From positions 1 through 26,293 of the forward strand of contig DATLAN010000369.1 of NCBI GenBank assembly GCA_035527455.1: a DNA stretch of 26,293 nt, written 5' to 3'. Below are positions 23,519 through 26,293 of this stretch, piece by piece (positions within the stretch are counted from its first letter, which is position 1; the number at the start of each line of letters is the position of its first letter). The notes beneath the pieces are model-generated. The model was not told the origin of the DNA and searched no databases. It saw only the letters and a program-made list of their open reading frames with translations. Source of the stretch: DATLAN01 sp035527455. GTDB taxonomy: Bacteria > Planctomycetota > Planctomycetia > Pirellulales > Thermoguttaceae. The translations under genes were made by a program, and so were the position numbers.

Positions 23519-23539
23519 AGCATAAGCTATGCTTATGCT
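23519..23539. promoter_or_regulatory. Palindromic LysR-type operator candidate
   Basis: Perfect arms AGCATAAGC (23519-23527) and GCTTATGCT (23531-23539) around TAT. The core TAAGCTATGCTTA (23523-23535) fits the LysR-box rule T-N11-A with internal dyad symmetry. It lies 11 bases before the LysR ATG and just in front of AAGGTG, in the space shared with the divergent dehydrogenase. In RNA it would also form a 9-bp hairpin next to the ribosome binding site. Confidence 0.7.
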
Positions 23540-23550
23540 AAGGTGCCTTC

Positions 23551-24456
23551 ATGAACATCGACACGCTGCGAATCTTCTGTGACGTCGTGCAATATCAAAG
23601 CTTCTCCAGGGGGGCCGCGATCAACAACGTCAGCCAGTCGGCGGCCACCCAGTCGGTCCACCGCGTGGAACGCCACTTCGGCGTGCAGTTGATCGACCGC
23701 ACCAAGCGCCCCTTCGTTCTCACGCCCGAAGGTCGGGTCTGCTACGAGGGGTTCCGCGAAGTGCTCGAACTCTACGACTCGTCCGATGCCCGGGTGCGAT
23801 CGCTGCGGATGGACATCAGCGGGATCGTTCGGGTGGCGTGCATCTACTCCGTCGGTTTGCACGACATGAGCCGGTGCATGCAGGACTTCATGCGCCGCTA
23901 TCCGAAGGCGAAGGTGAGGCTCGAATACCTGCGTCCGAACCGGGTCGTGGAAGCCGTGCTCAATGCGGAGGTGGATTTGGGGATCGTCTCCTATCCGGCC
24001 GCTTCGCCCGATTTGAGCGTCGTGCCCCTGCGTTCCGAAAGAATGGTCCTGGTATGCCATCCGCAACACCACCTGGCACGCCAGGAGGCCGTCACGGCCG
24101 AACATCTCCACGGTGAAGACTTCGTGAGCTTCGATCGCGACTTGAGCATCCGCAAGGAACTCGACCGGTATCTGCGGCAGCGTTCGGTGACCATCCACGT
24201 CGTCATGGAGTTCGACAACATCGAGACGATCAAGCAGGCGGTGGCGATCGGCGCCGGCGTGAGCATCCTGCCCGAGCCGACCGTACGGGCGGAGGTCCAA
24301 AACAAGACGCTGGCCTCGGTCCGGTTGATCGCTCCCGAGATGAGCCGGCCGATCGGCATCATCCACCGTCAGCGGAAGTTGTTCACGCCGACGACCACCA
24401 AGTTCGTCGAACTGCTGCAGGAGGTCCAGGGCGGTTCGCCCGGCAGCGTCGAGTGA
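23551..24456 (+). CDS. LysR-family transcriptional regulator
   Basis: A 301-residue DNA-binding regulator. The N-terminal winged helix-turn-helix (about 1-60) is typical: MNIDTLRIFCDVVQYQSFSR, AAINNVSQSAATQSVHRVER and GVQLIDRTKRPFVLTPEG. The linker helix leads to a two-lobed effector domain (about 90-295) with VDLGIVSYP, MVLVCHPQHHLA and a second-lobe IKQAVAIGAGVSILPE. The start has AAGGTG 5 bases upstream. The perfect palindrome directly before it suggests autoregulation and control of the divergent dehydrogenase. The corrinoid-activator gene follows on the same strand after 71 bases and may be a further target. Effector unknown. Confidence 0.93.
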   Translation: MNIDTLRIFCDVVQYQSFSRGAAINNVSQSAATQSVHRVERHFGVQLIDRTKRPFVLTPEGRVCYEGFREVLELYDSSDARVRSLRMDISGIVRVACIYSVGLHDMSRCMQDFMRRYPKAKVRLEYLRPNRVVEAVLNAEVDLGIVSYPAASPDLSVVPLRSERMVLVCHPQHHLARQEAVTAEHLHGEDFVSFDRDLSIRKELDRYLRQRSVTIHVVMEFDNIETIKQAVAIGAGVSILPEPTVRAEVQNKTLASVRLIAPEMSRPIGIIHRQRKLFTPTTTKFVELLQEVQGGSPGSVE

Positions 24457-24475
24457 CGCCGTTTCGCCGGTCCGG

Positions 24476-24504
24476 TTGCCGCTCCCCCGTCGCCGTGATA
24501 CCCT
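24476..24504 (+). promoter_or_regulatory. Weak candidate promoter of the corrinoid-activator gene
   Basis: TTGCCG (24476-24481) and TACCCT (24499-24504) with a 17-base spacer in the 71-base gap after the LysR gene; 4/6 and 3/6 matches. Readthrough from the LysR gene is equally possible. Confidence 0.3.
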
Positions 24505-24527
24505 GATGGGCAGCCGAAAGAATCATT

Positions 24528-26293
24528 ATGCGTGAAGCAGAACTTCCCGTCACATTCCAGCCGTCGGGCAAGACCGTTTACGTGCTCGCAGGGACGAAGC
24601 TGATCGAGGCCGCCGGCGGCGCCGACCTCGCGCTCGATCTGCCCTGCGGCGGCGAAGGCGTCTGTGGCAAGTGCCGCGTCGTCGTCTCCGGCAAGGCGAG
24701 CAAACCGACGCCCGCAGAAATCGAGGCCCTCTCCGCCGAAGAGATCGAGGCCGGTTGCCGCCTGGCCTGCCAGTCATCGGTCATCGGGCCGCTGAACGTG
24801 GAAGTGCCCCCGACCTCTCTGCCGGCCGCCCGGCACAAGATCCTCGTCGAGGCCAAAGAGACCGCGCCGGCCGTCGTCGATCCGGCGGTCCGCAAGCGGT
24901 ACGTCGAACTCTCGCCCCCCGACCGCGGCGACGACGATCCCGACCTGATACGCCTGGAAAACGCCATCGGGCCCTTCGACGTCGATCTCCAGCTCCTGCG
25001 GGAATTGCCCGGCCGGCTGCGCAAAACCAACTTCCGCGGAACGGCCGTGCGGGCGGACGGGCGGCTGATCGATTTCGAGCCCGGAAACACCCAGTCGGAG
25101 TGCTTCGCCGTGGCCGTCGACCTCGGCACCACCACGCTGGTCGCCGCGCTGCTCGACCTGGGTACGGGAAACGAGTTGGCCGTCACCTCGCGCCTGAACC
25201 CGCAGACCTCCTTCGGCGACGACGTGCTCTCCCGCATCCTGCACGCCCGCCAGGAACCCGACGGCCTGGACCAACTCGGCCGCGCCGTCGCCCAAGCCGT
25301 CAACGAGATGATCGGCGAGTTGACCCGACAGGCGGGCGTCGGTCGAGAACGGGTCTACGAGCTGACCTTCTCGGGCAACACGACCATGCAGCAGTTGCTC
25401 TGCCGTGTGGATCCCGGCCCGTTGGGGCAAGTCCCGTTCGTGCCCGCTGCCGGACGCGGCCAACTGCTGCCCGCCGCCGATCTCGGACTGCACGTCCATC
25501 CGCGCGCCCGGGCGTACGTGCTGCCGGTCATCGGCGGGTTCGTGGGCGGGGATACCGTCTCGGGCATTTTGGCCACGTCGCTGGGCGAGGCCGAAGGGCC
25601 GACGCTGCTGGTCGACATCGGCACCAACGGCGAGATCGTGCTGTTCGACGGAGCGAAGCTCTCGGCCGCTTCGACCGCCGCCGGGCCCGCCTTCGAGGGC
25701 GCCCGAATCTCGCACGGCATGCGCGGCAGCACCGGGGCCATCGAGAAGGTCGTCCTCGACGGCCGCCTGCGGGTCAACGTGATCGGCAACGTGCCGCCGG
25801 TCGGCCTGTGCGGATCCGCTTTGATCGATCTGGGCGCCCTGTTGTTGCGGCACGGATTACTTACGCCGCAAGGCCGGCTGCGTACGCCCGACCAACTCGC
25901 CGAGGGCGTGATGCCGGATCTGGCCCGGCGCCTGATGCTTCACCGGGGCAAGCCGGCCTTCCTGGTGGTGCCGGCGGAGGAGACGGGCCACGGCAGGCCG
26001 ATCGTGCTGACCCAAGGCGATCTCCGCGAGCTGCAACTGGCCGCCGGCGCGATCCGCTGCGGCACGCAGATCCTCTTGCGGCGTGCCGCCCTGGAGCCGA
26101 CCGATCTCGAGAGCGTGTTGATCGGCGGCGGTTTCGGCAACTTCATCCGCCGCAGCAACGCCCAGCGGATCGGCCTGCTGCCACCCCGGGTGGAACACCA
26201 CCGCATCCGTTACCAAGGCAACACGTCGCTGGCCGGCGCCCGGCTGACGGCCCTTTCGCAGCAGGCCCGCCGCCAGGCCGAGCAGATCGCCCG
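24528..26293 (+). CDS. RACE/RamA-like ferredoxin-ASKHA reductive activator of corrinoid proteins (3' end outside window)
   Basis: ATG at 24528; the frame stays open to the last base (588 codons), so the C-terminus lies beyond. The N-terminal [2Fe-2S] ferredoxin domain has Cys40, Cys46, Cys49 and Cys81 (PCGGEGVCGKC then CRLAC). After a linker (about 90-190) comes an ASKHA-type ATPase of the DUF4445 group: AVDLGTTTLVAALLD (about 196), FSGNTTMQQLL, VIGGFVGGDTVSG, LLVDIGTNGEIVLFD, STAAGPAFEGARI, VLIGGGFGNFI and YQGNTSLAGARL. Members use ATP and an electron to return Co(II)-corrinoid proteins to Co(I) in methyl transfer. The family is usually about 600-650 residues, so only a short tail is missing. 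The Shine-Dalgarno is weak (GAAAG). It follows a LysR gene. Confidence 0.92.
   Translation, partial: MREAELPVTFQPSGKTVYVLAGTKLIEAAGGADLALDLPCGGEGVCGKCRVVVSGKASKPTPAEIEALSAEEIEAGCRLACQSSVIGPLNVEVPPTSLPAARHKILVEAKETAPAVVDPAVRKRYVELSPPDRGDDDPDLIRLENAIGPFDVDLQLLRELPGRLRKTNFRGTAVRADGRLIDFEPGNTQSECFAVAVDLGTTTLVAALLDLGTGNELAVTSRLNPQTSFGDDVLSRILHARQEPDGLDQLGRAVAQAVNEMIGELTRQAGVGRERVYELTFSGNTTMQQLLCRVDPGPLGQVPFVPAAGRGQLLPAADLGLHVHPRARAYVLPVIGGFVGGDTVSGILATSLGEAEGPTLLVDIGTNGEIVLFDGAKLSAASTAAGPAFEGARISHGMRGSTGAIEKVVLDGRLRVNVIGNVPPVGLCGSALIDLGALLLRHGLLTPQGRLRTPDQLAEGVMPDLARRLMLHRGKPAFLVVPAEETGHGRPIVLTQGDLRELQLAAGAIRCGTQILLRRAALEPTDLESVLIGGGFGNFIRRSNAQRIGLLPPRVEHHRIRYQGNTSLAGARLTALSQQARRQAEQIA

Noticed and set aside
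24774..25853. Open frames on the minus strand at the right end
   Set aside because: Antisense of the ferredoxin-ASKHA gene, whose plus-strand frame carries every family motif and stays open to the window edge.
1..26293. CRISPR arrays, tRNA, rRNA, prophage or insertion-sequence transposase
   Set aside because: No regularly spaced direct repeats, no tRNA-like cloverleaf recognised by eye, and no transposase or integrase frame; the repeats present are palindromic intergenic elements without their own genes.

Overview
The window looks like chromosome from a high-GC member of the Planctomycetota, probably near the Pirellulales. The evidence is the set of secreted proteins (DUF5060/collagen-binding hydrolase, CocE-type hydrolase, tandem acetylxylan-esterase-like protein, dockerin plus PEP-CTERM anchoring), low-complexity secreted proteins, internalin-like LRRs, the frequent use of TTG/GTG starts, and many palindromic intergenic elements. 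This assignment is inference from gene content; there is no rRNA or marker tree here.

Layout. 1-450: end of a coiled-coil protein. 755-2560: secreted DUF5060 glycosidase-like enzyme, convergent with a secreted Met/Asn/Pro-rich protein (2628-3455, minus). 3768-4700: ispH (isoprenoid synthesis) behind a long hairpin element. 4781-5608 and 5770-6990 (minus): two paralogous secreted proteins built from two beta-rich modules each. 7393-8193: panB (pantothenate), followed closely by a secreted CocE/NonD-type hydrolase (8232-9914). 10040-12478 (minus): an extracellular beta-propeller phytase fused to a G8/beta-helix-like region, a dockerin-like segment and a PEP-CTERM anchor. 12965-13858: LRR lipoprotein candidate, bracketed by two inverted copies of one palindromic repeat. 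14007-15080: UroD-fold protein of the methyltransferase-like branch. 15262-16470 (minus): a protein of three RidA-like units whose last two resemble FkbO-type chorismatases. 16870-19011: secreted six-hairpin-glycosidase-like protein. 19330-20220: AT-richer secreted protein of unknown function. 20227-22248 (minus): tandem alpha/beta hydrolase of acetylxylan-esterase type. 22369-23400 (minus): Zn-dependent dehydrogenase, divergent from a LysR-type regulator (23551-24456) across a perfect palindromic operator candidate. 24528 to the window edge: a RACE/RamA-like ferredoxin-ASKHA reductive activator of corrinoid proteins, nearly complete.

How the parts fit. Much of the coding capacity is for exported breakdown of plant or algal polymers and phytate (glycosidase-like enzymes, esterase, phytase), together with housekeeping ispH and panB. 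The right end (dehydrogenase, LysR, corrinoid activator, and more distantly the UroD-fold protein) suggests a regulated one-carbon or demethylation function that continues beyond the window.

The most unusual structural signal is a series of long intergenic inverted repeats. In four of them each arm is itself a hairpin (REPIN/BIME-like), and each has a different sequence. A further family occurs twice around one gene. Several lie between a plausible promoter and a start codon, so they would be transcribed into mRNA leaders.
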